Origin: Cryptomeria japonica
Taxonomy: Eukaryota; Streptophyta; Pinopsida; Cupressales; Cupressaceae
Assembly (NCBI RefSeq): GCF_030272615.1
Contig: NC_081407.1
Location: forward strand, 438,863,230 to 438,927,229
Direction of reading: 5' to 3'
DNA: 64,000 nucleotides
Shown here: piece by piece, positions 22,803 through 33,697 of the stretch
Layout of the letters: every line of letters begins with the position of its first letter
Position numbering within the stretch: the first letter of the stretch is position 1
Notes under the pieces: generated by a model
The model's database searches: none
What the model was told of the DNA's origin: nothing
The model's input: the letters and a program-made list of their open reading frames with translations, nothing else
Position numbers and translations under genes: made by a program

Positions 22803-24330
22803 CTCTCTCTCTCTCTCCATCTCTCCCTACCCCTCCCTTTCCCCATCTCTATCTCTCTCTCCCTCTCTCTTAGGTGTCTCTCTCCCATTCTTTCCATTCT
22901 CTTCATTCTTTCCCTATCTCCCTCCCTCAACATCCCTCTCTCTCTCTCCCCTCTCTCCCTCCCCTTCCTCTCTCACTCTCTATCATTCTCTCCCTCACTC
23001 TCACTCCTCGCTCCCTCTCTCTCTGTGTGTCTCTATCTGTCTATCTGTCTCTCTCTCTTTCCCTCTCCCTCCACCACTTTCTCTTTCTTTGTAAACTCTC
23101 CCTCTCTCTCTCTCTCTCTCTCTCAAGTTTCTCTCTCTCCCTCTCTCTCCCTCTTTTTTACTCTCTCCCTCCCCAATCCTCTATCTTTTGTCTCCCTCTC
23201 TCCCTCCTATTCTTTCCCTCTCTACCCTTCTCTCCCTCTATCTCCCTCTACTAGGTCTCTCTCCCCCCTATCTTAGGTGTCTCTCTTTCCTATTCTCTTC
23301 ATCTTTCCCTCCCCCATCCTCTCTCTTCCCTCTCCCTCTCTCCTTCCCATTATTTCCCTCCCCCTCTCTCAAGTGTCTTTCTCTCACATTCTTTCCCTCT
23401 CTCCCTCTCTCCCTCTCTCTTTCTCTCTCAAGTCTCTCTCTCTTTCCCTCTAATACTCTTTCTTTCTCTCTTATTCCCTTTCTCTCTTATTCCTTTTCTC
23501 TTTCTCTCTCAAGTATCTCTCCCTCTCACCCTCTCTTTCCCTCTCTCCCTCTCTCCCTCCCAAGCCTAACCTAAGAGAGAGAGACTAGAGAGAGAGAGAG
23601 ATAGAGACTAAGTGAGAGGGAGGAAGGGATGGAAAATGAGTATGAGACTAGAGAAAGAGCTCAGGTGAGAGAGAGGGTGAAGGAAGGGCTCAGGTGAGAG
23701 AGAGGTTGATGGAAAGAGAAGAGGAGACTAGGGATAGAGAGAACCCATGAGAGAGAAAGGGATGGAGGAAGGGAGGGGTTGAGGGAAAGAGAGGGGGAGA
23801 GAGAGATCTCAAGTGAGAAAGAGGGAGGGAGGAAGGTAGGGCTCTCTACTTTTGTCTTTCTCACTTTGTCCCTCCTTCCTTCCCTATCTATTTTTCTTTA
23901 TCTCACACTCTTAAAAATACCTCTCCTTTAATCTACCTACCACTCTTTTCATCTCTCACTACTTTTAACTCCCCTAACTCTCTACATCCTTCCCTTCATA
24001 CTCTCTCTCTCTAAACACCACCTCCACTTCTATCTATCTAACCTATCTATATATATCTCTCTCATTCTCTTTGCACCTCTCTCTCTCTCTCTATCTTTGT
24101 AGGTACTTAGATAAATATTTTAAGGGGGAAGTGCAAAAAGGTAGGTAGATTATGTAGATAATAAGAGCTTAGTGATTACTGAAATTTGATTATGTTTGAG
24201 AAATTATAATATCTAAAGCTTGGGGAGAGAGGAGAGATTAAGATAGAGAGAGGTGAAGAGAAGATGAGAGAGATAGGAAAATAGATAGGTCTAGAGCTTA
24301 GGGAGACAAATAGTGCAAGTGAATGATGAT
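22803..24330. repeat. Alternating CT-rich and GA-rich tracts of TIR copy 1
   Basis: Pyrimidine-rich 22798-23565, purine-rich 23571-23850, pyrimidine-rich again to about 24100, then purine-rich 24195-24310. The switch near 23570 makes a quasi-palindrome of several hundred bases. The same order is found in the partial copy at 54113-55560. Ser/Pro/Leu-rich ORFs here are artefacts of the repeat. Confidence 0.85.
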
Positions 24331-24374
24331 ATAAGCCTACTGATTACTGAAATTTGACTAAGTCTGAAAAATTA

Positions 24375-25232
24375 TAAGATCTCCTAAAATCTAGAATCTA
24401 CATTATAAATCCTAGAGATGTGAAACCACTCTCAAACATCATGACAATATATACATAAAATATAACTTAATGTATAAGAAACTTATACTTAAATGTTATA
24501 TTTTATGTATATATCCTGCTGAAAAACCTCATGGAATGCTAAATTAATTGCATACAAGTCCTTATTATTAATCTAACTTTATTAATTTGAACCCTGTAGG
24601 TGGTTTGTCTTCTTTAAATCCCATACACGGTTTTGTTTATTAAAACCTCATACGCACTTCATATTCAAAATACCCCGTACATGGTTTTGTTTATTAAAAC
24701 CGTGTATGCGCTTCATATTCAAAATACCCTGTATAGTATTTAGTTTATTTAAGCTTGTGAATAGGCTTGGATGAAAAAGTTGTCGGTTGGAAGTTTGGTT
24801 TCCCTCCATTTCGCTCCTTTTTAACGTGTTTTGTTTTATCAACTTGGTTTCTCGACTTTGTCATCATTAGGTTTACACTTCATCAACTAGGTTTTTCTTA
24901 ACTATCTTTATACCAAAGGATTTGTCAAAATACTCAATCTAACTATGACTTTTTTTATGCGCACGTTAGACACTATGTTATGTTTTTCAGAAAAAATCAG
25001 GATCTATTTTTCATGCATTAAGGATTTTAACCCCTTAATCTTATCCAATTTTAAAAAAAATTACTAGTTTGGAAACTAGATTCAGAGTACTACAATATTT
25101 ATTCTATGATTATCTTCATATCTTGAGTGGATGACTCTCAACTTTCTCCTCGGAGTTCAGGTTTACCTGTTTTCATAAAAAAAGTGTCCACTTATACCCC
25201 CCTTTTTGCACACCATCTTGGTGCACTTACCC
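24375..25232 (-). repeat. Right terminal inverted repeat of TIR copy 1
   Basis: The longer arm, about 850 bp. Its complement is colinear with 55917-56880 of the fuller copy, by eye roughly 80% alike, apart from a ~350-bp extra block there (about 56270-56640). Subterminal repeats with GTACATGG/GTGTATGCGC cores lie at about 24600-24740. Spaced subterminal repeats of this kind are known transposase-binding sites in CACTA and some other DNA transposons. Confidence 0.78.
24447..24514. repeat. AT-rich hairpin, TIR copy 1 right
   Basis: Same 20-bp arms as at 13804-13871, in the inverted position within the right terminal repeat. Confidence 0.85.
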
Positions 25233-25237
25233 ATGCA

Positions 25238-25582
25238 TATCTTTCTATGGCTTGCTCTTAGTATCATAATGTACTATTTTATTAATCTTTTCATGAAGTT
25301 TTTCAACATTAGTAAACACCTAATCCCCCTCAAAATAAAATCCTTAGAATGTACTATATTCAATGTCATGATGTCCCAAAGATTTAACCCTTAATATTCT
25401 CAACATCTAACCCAAAAAACATAGTTGTTAACCCTAAAATAAATATCAATATACTTTTTTAGAAACATGAACATGTGTCTCAAGGTCAAAACTTTAAAAT
25501 TAGAAAATGATGGTCTTTTACTTATCTATACCTTGTAGGGTGTATTGTCAACTAGAGAAGAAGTGGGAAGCTTCTTAACCAA
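25238..25582 (-). pseudogene. Old Ty1/copia element 3: C-terminal integrase
   Basis: Minus translation includes LKKYIDIYFRVNNYVFWVRC, GLNLWDIMTLNIVHSKDFIL and KINKIVHYDTKSKP. These are equivalent to the copia region K-x-D-x-K-x-x-x-x-IFLGY, then GYRLWDPxTxKIxxSRDVxF. Heavily mutated, with frame changes. It is isolated between the TIR element (duplication atgca at 25233) and element 2 (duplication gaaac at 25583). Confidence 0.6.
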
Positions 25583-25587
25583 GAAAC

Positions 25588-26657
25588 TGTTAGGATAACC
25601 AGTGGACAACTAAGAGGGAGAGGGTGAATCAGTTGTCAATAGATTATATTAATCAAACCACTTTATAACCTTTAACTGACACACATAAATATTGAATATT
25701 GGTAAGCAATGAAACTTAAGAATGAAACACAAAATTAACACAATGCAACCATACCACATAACACCCTGATTTGTATGTGGAAAACTCGGTAAAGGGAAAA
25801 ACCACGGTGGGAAACTTACCCACAATCAGATGATACTTCTGTAGAAAGTATGTGATATAATGAAGGGCTTGCACATGCAGGAAGGCACACTTCCTAGAGC
25901 GTACTGCTCATTACAAAAGAGTCTCACTAACTACAGAGAGGTTATAACCACCTCAAGATAATTGGAAAACAATCCAGAAGAATGAACTACTAGAGATAGC
26001 ATCTATCATGCCTAATTATAGTCCCGGTTAAGCTCAATACCAAAGGCCTTTGACCTCTTACTTAAACCCAGTTCGATCACCTATGATTGACCAAATCTCC
26101 TTCGCATATGATATTACATTCCACGACCATGACACGTGATCTATAATGAGATCTTACATTATTTTATACAACCCGTAAGGCCTAAACCAATTAGGTTGGC
26201 CACCTAAAAGATATTACAATAAGATCATTACATACATCCATATTACAATGATATGCCATGTTGTCTTAAGACCAAAACAATAATAACCAATCCATAAATC
26301 ATCACAGTAACATGTAGAAAACACGTTAACATGATATTGGTCCATAACCTAGATAGGTACCAGACCTAATCTAGGTCCACCAAGCCAACATGATGTCTCA
26401 AATCAGTCAAGGCATGATCAAGGATCACCTTCTGCATCCTGGATTCCATCTAGAAGCCACACCAATGCCACTTATGCATTCTTTCAAAGATTCTCAGTGA
26501 AAGCTCTGTTAGTTAAACCTTAAATCCTTACCGGTAACACAAGATCTTCTACCAGTAACCAAGACCTATTTGCTGGTAACCAACCATAATAGCTAGTGTT
26601 GACATCAATGACAAAACATCAATGCAACACATAATCAATTCCTCCATATTGCCAACA
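25588..26657 (-). repeat. 3' LTR of copia element 2
   Basis: On the minus strand it starts TGTTGGCAATATGG at 26657 and ends GGTTATCCTAACA at 25588. It is flanked by gaaac outside and the polypurine tract inside. Confidence 0.87.
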
Positions 26658-26932
26658 ATCTCCCCCTTTGGCATTGATGGCAACACTAGATGTAAAAAAC
26701 ATCTAGGTACGAGAAATGCCAAACAAGTCTCCCCCTGTGAAAGACAACCAACAATCTCCTGCATATAGCTCTGAATATCAATAACTCTCCCCCTATGAAT
26801 AATATCTCTGTAAAGTTCTGAATTTATTTTTCACATCAATATCTCTCCTCCTTTGACATCAATTCTAGAAATCTGATAAAAATATCAAAGGAAGAATATA
26901 AGCCTCTAAATCTCAAAGCTGACTACTCCCCC
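26658..26932 (-). promoter_or_regulatory. Repeated polypurine-tract motifs of copia element 2
   Basis: Minus-strand GGGGGAG at 26926-26932, 26787-26793, 26729-26735 and 26660-26666, plus a weaker copy near 26850. The innermost, AAAGGGGGAGAT, adjoins the 3' LTR. Confidence 0.78.
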
Positions 26933-27106
26933 TCAGCAGTAGCATCCCTACATCAACCCGGAGAAAAGGATAAAGCTGATGATGCATACCAGACTGATGG
27001 TCTGCTCCATCAATCAAGTCTCTGTCGGAGGGGCAGAAACCCCCAACTTGTCTCTTAGGTAATCAAATGATTCTTTAGACAATGGTTTAGTGAATATATC
27101 TACAAT

Positions 27107-28600
27107 CTATTCTTTTATGTTCACATAAACCAATTTGACTTCCTTTTCTTCCACCTTGTTCTTCGGAAAGTTATATTTTATTGAAATATGCTTAGTCTTA
27201 GAGTGAAATACCAGATTATTAGACATTTCAATAATTGTAGAGTTATCACAATAGATAACTACCAGCTCACTACAATTTGCCTTAATATCCTTCAACATTT
27301 GCTTCATCCATAAGACTTGAGTGCAATTAGTTGTTGCTACAACATATTCAACTTCTGTAGTAGATAAAGAAATGCATGACTGTTTTTTGTTGATCCATGA
27401 AACCAATTTCTTTCCAAGAAAGAAAGCTCCACCCGAAGTGTTCTTCCTGTCATTAGTATCTCCTATCCAATCTAAATCTGTATATGCACATAAAGTGAAG
27501 TTATCATCTCTAGAATACCATAAGCCATCTTTTGTTGTTCCTTGCAAATACCAGAATATCCTCTTTACTGCACATTCATAATTTTCTTTAGGATTACTTT
27601 GATATCTTGAAACGATACTTACTAAATTCATTATATCTGGTCTAGTCTGAGTTAGATATAACAAGCCACCAATCATAGACTTATACCTTGTTGAATTTAC
27701 CAGTACAGATGTGTCTTTGATAGATAATTTCTCACTTGTCACCATAGGAGTACTTACTGGTTTGGAATTGTCCATACCAAACTTCTTCAACAATTCCCTT
27801 AGATACTTAGTTTGACAGATAAAGATGCCTTTGTTAGTTTGAGTAATCTACAAACCTAAGAAAAATCTCATCTCACCAATCATGGCCATTTCAAATTCAT
27901 TCTTCATATTATTAGAGAATTCCATGCACAGTTTATCTTCACCTCCAAAAATGATATTATCAACAAATACTTCAATAATCAGAATATCATCATCAGTGAT
28001 CTTATAATATAAATTACTATCAGCACTGCCTTTAGTAAAACCAAGCTTCAAAATATATTTATTGAATCTTGCATACCAAGCTCTAGGAGCTTGTTTCAAT
28101 CCATATAAAGCTTTCTTCAACCTACAAACAATATCTTTATCATTTGTCAGTGAAAATCCATCTGGCTGCTCAATGTATACCTCTTCCTCAAGTTCACCAT
28201 TCAAAAATGCACATTTAACATCCATTTGATAGACCTTATAGTTCTTATAAGTTGCATAGGCAAGAAATAGTCTAACAACTTCAATTCTAGCTACAGATGC
28301 AAATGTCTCACCATAATCAATCCCTTCCATTTGAGAATATCCTTTACAAACTAGTCTAGCCTTGTTTCTTACAACTTGACCATCCTCATTTAGTTTATTT
28401 CTAAAAGTCCAGTTAGTTCCAATAACATTCTTTTTTTTAGGTCGGGGAACTAAAGTCCAAGTCTCATTCTTCTCCATCTGATCTAATTCATCTTCCATGG
28501 CCTTTAACCAATGTTTATCTTTAAAAGCTTCAATAGTAGATGTCGGTTCAATTTGAGAAATAAGATATACCTCTTCATTTTCCAATCTTCTTCTTGTCAT
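27107..28600 (-). pseudogene. Reverse transcriptase and RNase H of copia element 2
   Basis: One reading frame with an internal TAG at 27848-27850. At that position element 1 has CAG (IGLQITQT), so a C-to-T change is directly visible. [62 protein letters not shown], and [12 protein letters not shown], where the second catalytic Asp (VDD) is Asn. RNase H: YTDLDWIGDTNDRKNTSGG, SCISLSTTEVEYVVATTNC, YCDNSTIIEMSNN. Homologous throughout to 19690-21260. Confidence 0.88.
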
Positions 28601-28634
28601 AACTCCCTTGTTCCTATCTCCAATAATTTGATCT

Positions 28635-29831
28635 TTAGAATGATTTTAACCTTACATACCTTGGTGTCTTCTGAACTTCAAGTTCACTATTCTTATCATC
28701 AGTCACAGTTGAATTTTCTGATTGTACTGGTATAAATATCTCAATGTCTTGTACTGGTTGAGGCATTGTCGGTTCAATTATGATCATTTCCACTACTAGT
28801 TCTCTATCATATGATATAGATTGATTTCTGTATTGCTCATCCACTTTCACATCAGCGCTCTCCACAATTTTGTTCAATCTTTTGTTATAACATCTATATG
28901 CTTTTCTTTGAATTGAATATCCAAGAAATATCTCTTCATCACATCTAGGATCAAACTTCCCAATTGAATCATCTCTTTTGATATAACATTTACTTCCAAA
29001 AATTCTAAAATATTTAACAGTAGGTGAATGTCCAAAATATAATTCATAAGGGGTCTTACTAGTTTCACCTTTTATGTGAACTCTGTTGAATGTGTAGACT
29101 GTTGTACTCATTGCTTCTCTCTAGTAAATGTGAGGCAATTTGGCTTCCATCATCATAGTTCTTGTTGTATCCAAAATGGTTTTGTTGTTCCTTTCCACTA
29201 CTCCATTCTGATGAGGAGTCCAAGGTGTAGATAATTGTCTCCTAATTCCATTTGTCTCACAATAACTATTAAATTCATGAGAAGTGAACTGATTGCCTTG
29301 ATACGATCTCAGACATTTGATTTTCAATCCAGTTTCTGTTTCTACCTTTACTTTAAAGACCTTGAATTTCTCAAAGACTTCAGACTTCTCCCTAAGAAAA
29401 GTCACCCACATCATTTTAGAATAATCATCAATTATCAGCATGAAATACCCATCACCTTGAAATCTTCTAGTCCTTGCTGGACCACATAAGTCAATGTGAA
29501 TCAAATCAAGCACGTCATTAGATTTATCAAGTATGCTCTTAAAAAAAGTTATAACTTGCTTTCCCAATTGACATTACTTACATGTTGGATTATGAGGCTT
29601 TATAATCTTAGGTATATCTCTAACTGCCTTTGTTGAACTGATCTTAAAAATACAATCAAAATTAACATTACACAACCTCTTATGCCATAACCAACTCTCA
29701 TCAATATGAGCAATCAAACATGTCTTATTACCAGTGTTCAAGTGAAAGATATTACCTCCAGTGGGAGTACCGGTTGCAATGTCCAAACCAGTTTTGTCGA
29801 AGAACACCACTGAAGCAGGAAATAGCTGCAA
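28635..29831 (-). pseudogene. Integrase of copia element 2
   Basis: In order: KTGLDIATGTPTGGNIFHLN, ESWLWHKRLCNVNFD (zinc-binding His region), DLIHIDLCGPARTRRFQGDG with the first catalytic Asp, LIIDDYSKMMWVTFLREKSE, and LRSYQGNQFTSHEF, where the second catalytic Asp is Tyr. Then TPWTPHQNGVVERNNKTILD with the catalytic Glu, and GSKCYIKRDDSIGKFDPRCD. Stops interrupt at 29573 and near 29118, the latter a TAG where element 1 keeps Trp (IYWR). Confidence 0.85.
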
Positions 29832-31734
29832 ACACTATCAAAGAGTAACTGCTAATCTGAAGAACCTCCATTGAGATAGAACATGACCAAGTAGAGAAGA
29901 CTGCAATCTACATGAGTGCCCTCAAATGACACCACTTGAATCAGATGGCAAACAAAGGCAAACAACTGAACTCGAAGATATAGATGGCATGAGAAACCAA
30001 AGCTTGAAGAGCTGATCAATCGAACCATGGAAGCATTAGAACCAATAGGACAAACCTCCCCATAATGTTGAAAAAGGGAGAGGGACAGGAACACTAAAAA
30101 GAATGACCAACAAGAACTGCATGACGAAGAACCAGGAAAATCAAAGGTGCTGAGAAAGTACATAGTGTCATGGAAGGAACACTCACTTGACACACATCAT
30201 GAGGCAAATGTCATGGATGGAACACTCACGTGACAAAGGTAGATGGCAAACAAAGGCAAACATCAACCCCCTTGGCACTTTATAAGTAGTGCATGTACAA
30301 TAAGGCACAAGATGTGAAAGATCCCAAGTAAACAATGCATAATGGAACTTTACTTCAGTGCGTTTGCATAAATAAAAAGCTACAATGATAAGATTGGAAA
30401 CATAAAGAACAACCAAAAATGACACATCCTACTCAGAGAAAGAGATCCCAAGACCTGAAACATCCAAGATATTTACCAGGGTGCTAAAAAGAAAAAACAT
30501 GAATAAAATAGTCCTGGAGACTAATCTAGGAAGAAAACTCATATGACTAGAAAGTACACAGAACAAGATTTCCAACAATATAAAGTTTTCAAAAATCAGA
30601 GTTCGGATGCTCATTCTACGGCCCTGCAAGTGCAGAAAAGTGACCCCACTTTTACTGGAAAAAAGTATAATCAAACAAAAAAAATGGAAAAAAATTCCAA
30701 TACCATGAGGTCCATCTCGGAACTAGTTTTTTGATGATTATTCATTTTTGAAAAAATGACTCTGTATGCTCAAGATAGAAAGAAAAAACCAACCCCCCCT
30801 AAAAGGCAAGAGAGAGGGGTTGTCTAGTGGTAGGGCCGGGTGGAGGTGGCCCGAGGGCGGCCCTTCGATGGTGCTCTAGTGGTGGAGGGGGGCGGCAGTG
30901 GATGGGTGGCGTTGTGGTGACGACCGACGGGAAAGGGCCAACTGGTGGGCCGACGACAATACCAGGGGGCCCATGATACCCTACGTACTGTGGGAAACCC
31001 AAAAGTTTTTTGTTTTTTTAAAACTTGGCCAATTTTTTGTTAAAAGATGTTTTTTTTTAATTTACTTTTTTCAAAAAAAAAATTTCAGCCTGCATGTCGT
31101 AAAAAGGCAAAATAATTTTTTTTCTCGAACTGCGTGCTAGGGTTGTACAGCCTTGTATAGAACAAAAAAAATACCCCCAGAGGCTCAGGTGTTGAAAGTG
31201 ATCATGTTTTATATGACCATAGGGGTTTTTGGGCCTTCTGAGCACAATGGTGAGGTCCGTTTAGTCCCAAAGTGCTAACAAAAAAGGCCTATCCCTGGGT
31301 GCACAAAAAACCTTCTAAAAACCCCAAATCTGCTTCCAATGCAAAAACACTCAAAACAAGAACAGGTAGTTGCAGATTTGAAGCTTTGATACCATGTGAG
31401 AGTTGCAAAATACAACACCACAGGAGCCCAAATGATCTCTGCAAGCCGAATAAACCTGTTACAAGGAGAAGCAAGGAAGCAACAGAGAAAAACATAAACA
31501 CAGGAAAATGCTCAAGAATATGAGAGCTCTATATTCACAAAAATGTGTAATAAAATAATGATACAAAAGAAAAGATTCAACCTCTAATAGGTCAAGAAAC
31601 CCTAAAAGGGAAAACCCTAGGCTTGCACATAATAATTAATAAAATAATTAATTATTATGCACCTAATGTTAGCTTAAGTGTAAAAGAGATAAAGAGGAAC
31701 TTAATTAATTAAACAAATGTCATTTAATTAATCA
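29825..31734 (-). mobile_element. Foreign LTR-element fragment inside copia element 2
   Basis: It begins at 31734 with a 340-bp LTR (31395-31734), then a primer site TGGTATCAAAGC and ~1.55 kb of leader-like sequence. A GC-rich patch lies at 30820-30990 and poly-A/poly-T patches near 31010-31130. There is no second LTR and no recognised protein. At the left end it joins directly to integrase-side sequence of element 2 (KTGLDIATG, about 29790). About 630 bp of element 2 expected here (by comparison with 17850-18480) is gone, so this is a replacement, not a simple insertion. Confidence 0.65.
31395..31734 (-). repeat. 340-bp LTR of an unrelated retroelement
   Basis: On the minus strand it starts TGATTAATTAAATGAC and ends GCAACTCTCACA, followed at once by TGGTATCAAAGC (31394-31383), a near-perfect initiator Met tRNA primer site. 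AATTAATTATT-rich, with GCAAGCCTAGGGTTTTCCC. The short LTR suggests a different copia lineage from elements 1 and 2. Confidence 0.7.
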
Positions 31735-32334
31735 ATTAGGTACTCTTCTAGAAAATAAGGCTTCAAGTTTCTCAAATTCTTCATCTTGTTTCCTCATATC
31801 TTCCAATTCTTTTGCATATAGAGATTTCCAATCACTTTTGCCAATAGATGATGATGCATGAAAAGTAGGTTCAGACATTGTAGCTCGAGAGGGTCCAAAT
31901 TCTTCAAGCTCAAAAGTAGATAATTTCCCAATCAGAATGTCTCTATTAACTGAGGTGTTTGCCATTGTTCTCAATTCATTAATTGCAGTTGCCTTCATCT
32001 TGTAAGATGGTGGAAGGGCTCTCAAGACTTTGCAAACTATTTCATCTTCACTCAGAGATCCTCCACAACATTGAATTCCCATGACAATCTCATTTACTCT
32101 TTCCATAAATGTAGCAATTCTTTCATTATCTTCCATCTTCAAGCTCTTATACCTTACCCAGTAACCATCAAGTTTAGAAATTTTGATAGTGGGATCACCT
32201 TCATTCAAAGTTTGCAATTTATCGCACATAACCTTTGCAAATGATTTATCAATCAATCCCATGATTTGCTGACCAGTGAGTGCACACAAGAGGGCTTCTC
32301 TAGCTTTGCAATCATTTTCAATATTCTTGTCCAT
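31735..32334 (-). pseudogene. gag: Gag of copia element 2, truncated before the zinc knuckle
   Basis: A 200-codon open frame: EALLCALTGQQIMGLIDKSF, KLQTLNEGDPTIKISKLDGY, FMERVNEIVMGIQCCGGSLS, ALPPSYKMKATAINELRTMA, and LEALFSRRVP near 31740, where homology to element 1 stops abruptly. The next bases belong to a foreign LTR. The CCHC knuckle that follows in element 1 (about 17885-17940) is absent. The upstream N-terminal part is broken near 32380. Confidence 0.85.
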
Positions 32335-32573
32335 GTCTGCAGGAGCAGGATTGCCAGATGTCGGATCATAATGTGTATATCATTTCTCAGTCATCTCCCA
32401 AATATCCTTTCCAAGACACCTAAGATGAGTCTCCATTTGAATTTTCCATATCCCATAATTTGTTCCATCAAGCTTAGGGATTTCTCTTCTGAAAATAGTT
32501 GCTGGTGGATTTGAAGTATTAGCTACCATAGGATCTACCTCAAGTGGTTAAGCTTCTACAAAAGAGGACCAAA

Positions 32574-32585
32574 GCTCTGATACCA
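32574..32585 (-). other. Primer binding site of copia element 2
   Basis: TGGTATCAGAGC on the minus strand, two bases inside the 5' LTR; initiator Met tRNA type. Confidence 0.85.
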
Positions 32586-32587
32586 AT

Positions 32588-33692
32588 TACTAGGATAACT
32601 GGTGGACAACTGAGAGGGGGGGGTGAATCAGTTGTCAACATATTATATTAATCAAACCACTTTATAAACTTTAACCGAAGCACATAAACATTGAATATCA
32701 GAATAGCAAAAACATATACCAGTAAGCAATGAAACTTAAGAATGAAACAAAGAATTAACACAATGCAACCATACCACATAACACCATGATTTGTATGTGG
32801 AAAACCCGGTAAAGGGGAAAACCATGGTGGGAAGCCTACCCATAGTCAAATGATACTTCTGCAGAAAGTATGTGATACAATGAGAGGCATGCACATGCAG
32901 GAAGGCATGCACATGCAGGAAGGCACACTGCCTAGAGCATAGTGCTCATTACAAAATAGTCTCACCGACCACAGAGAGGTTATAACCACCTCAAGATAAT
33001 TGGACAACAATCTAGAAGAATTAATTGTCAGAGATAGCATCTACCATGCCCGATTACAGTCCCGATTAAGCTCAATACCAGAAGCCTTTGACCTCTTACT
33101 TTAACCCAATTTAATCACCTATGATCGATCAAATCTCCTTTGCATATGATATTACATTCAACGACTACAACACATGCTCTAAAATGAGATCTTACATCAA
33201 TTTATACAACCCCTAAGGCCTAAACCAATTAGGTCGGCCACCTAAAAGATATTACAATAAGATCATTACATACATCCATATTATAATGACATGCCATGTC
33301 GTCTTAAGACCAAAAAAACAACCAATCCATAAATCATCCTAGTAATGTGTAGAGAACACGTTAACATGATACTGGTCCATAACCTAGATAGGTACCTGAC
33401 CTAATCTTGGTCCAACATGTCAAAGCAATGTCTCCAATTAGTCAAGGTATGATCAAGGATCACCTTTTGCATCCTGGATTCCATCTAGAAGCTGCACCAA
33501 CACCACTTATGCATTCTATCAAAGATTCTCAGTGAAAGCTCTGCCAGTTAAACCTTAAACCCTTACCGGTAACACAAGATCTTCTATCGATAACCAAAAC
33601 TTATCTACCGGTAACCAACCATAATAGCTAGTGTTGACATCAATAAAAAAATTTCAATGCAACACATAATCAGTTCCTCAATATTGCCAACC
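32588..33692 (-). repeat. 5' LTR of copia element 2
   Basis: On the minus strand it runs from GGTTGGCAATATTG (outer TG altered) at 33692 to ATCCTAGTA at 32588, followed by the primer site. It has a 19-bp local duplication, gcatgcacatgcaggaag, near 32890-32925 that is absent from the 3' LTR. Outer bases at both ends have mutated away from TG/CA. Confidence 0.85.
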
Positions 33693-33697
33693 GAAAC

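Larger units (their letters stand above)
13464..25232. mobile_element. TIR transposon, unclassified family, copy 1 (non-autonomous)
   Basis: The ends are inverted copies of each other: GTGCACCAAGATGGTGTGCA near 13469 on the left and its complement ending about 25227 on the right. Inside lie inverted subterminal GTAC-rich repeats and an AT hairpin. A candidate 5-bp duplication, atgca, is at 13459-13463 and 25233-25237. The interior holds CT/GA tracts, a palindromic satellite and a later copia insertion; without the copia it is about 4.8 kb. No coding sequence of its own was found. The same end sequence opens the fuller copy at 55917. The ends do not match CACTA, and a 5-bp duplication does not settle the superfamily. 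Confidence 0.75.
25588..33692 (-). mobile_element. Ty1/copia element 2, Sirevirus-like, chimeric
   Basis: LTRs at 32588-33692 (5') and 25588-26657 (3'), with perfect duplication gaaac at 25583-25587 and 33693-33697. Primer site TGGTATCAGAGC at 32585-32574. Gag, integrase, RT and RNase H are recognisable. The zinc knuckle and protease are missing, replaced by ~1.9 kb that starts with a 340-bp LTR of another element. Without that piece it is about 6.2 kb. Same family as element 1. Confidence 0.9.

Noticed and set aside
22738-23574. Long Ser/Leu/Pro-rich ORFs in several frames
   Set aside because: They are translations of CT-rich low-complexity DNA, occur in all frames and have no domain. The same applies to 13931-14289, 54096-55285 and 57004-57383.
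30183-30674. Minus-strand ORFs as possible gag of the foreign LTR element
   Set aside because: Cys/Leu/Phe-rich with no capsid or zinc-knuckle pattern.
30898-31140. ORFs over the GC-rich patch
   Set aside because: Short, overlapping on both strands and without recognisable domain; explained by composition.
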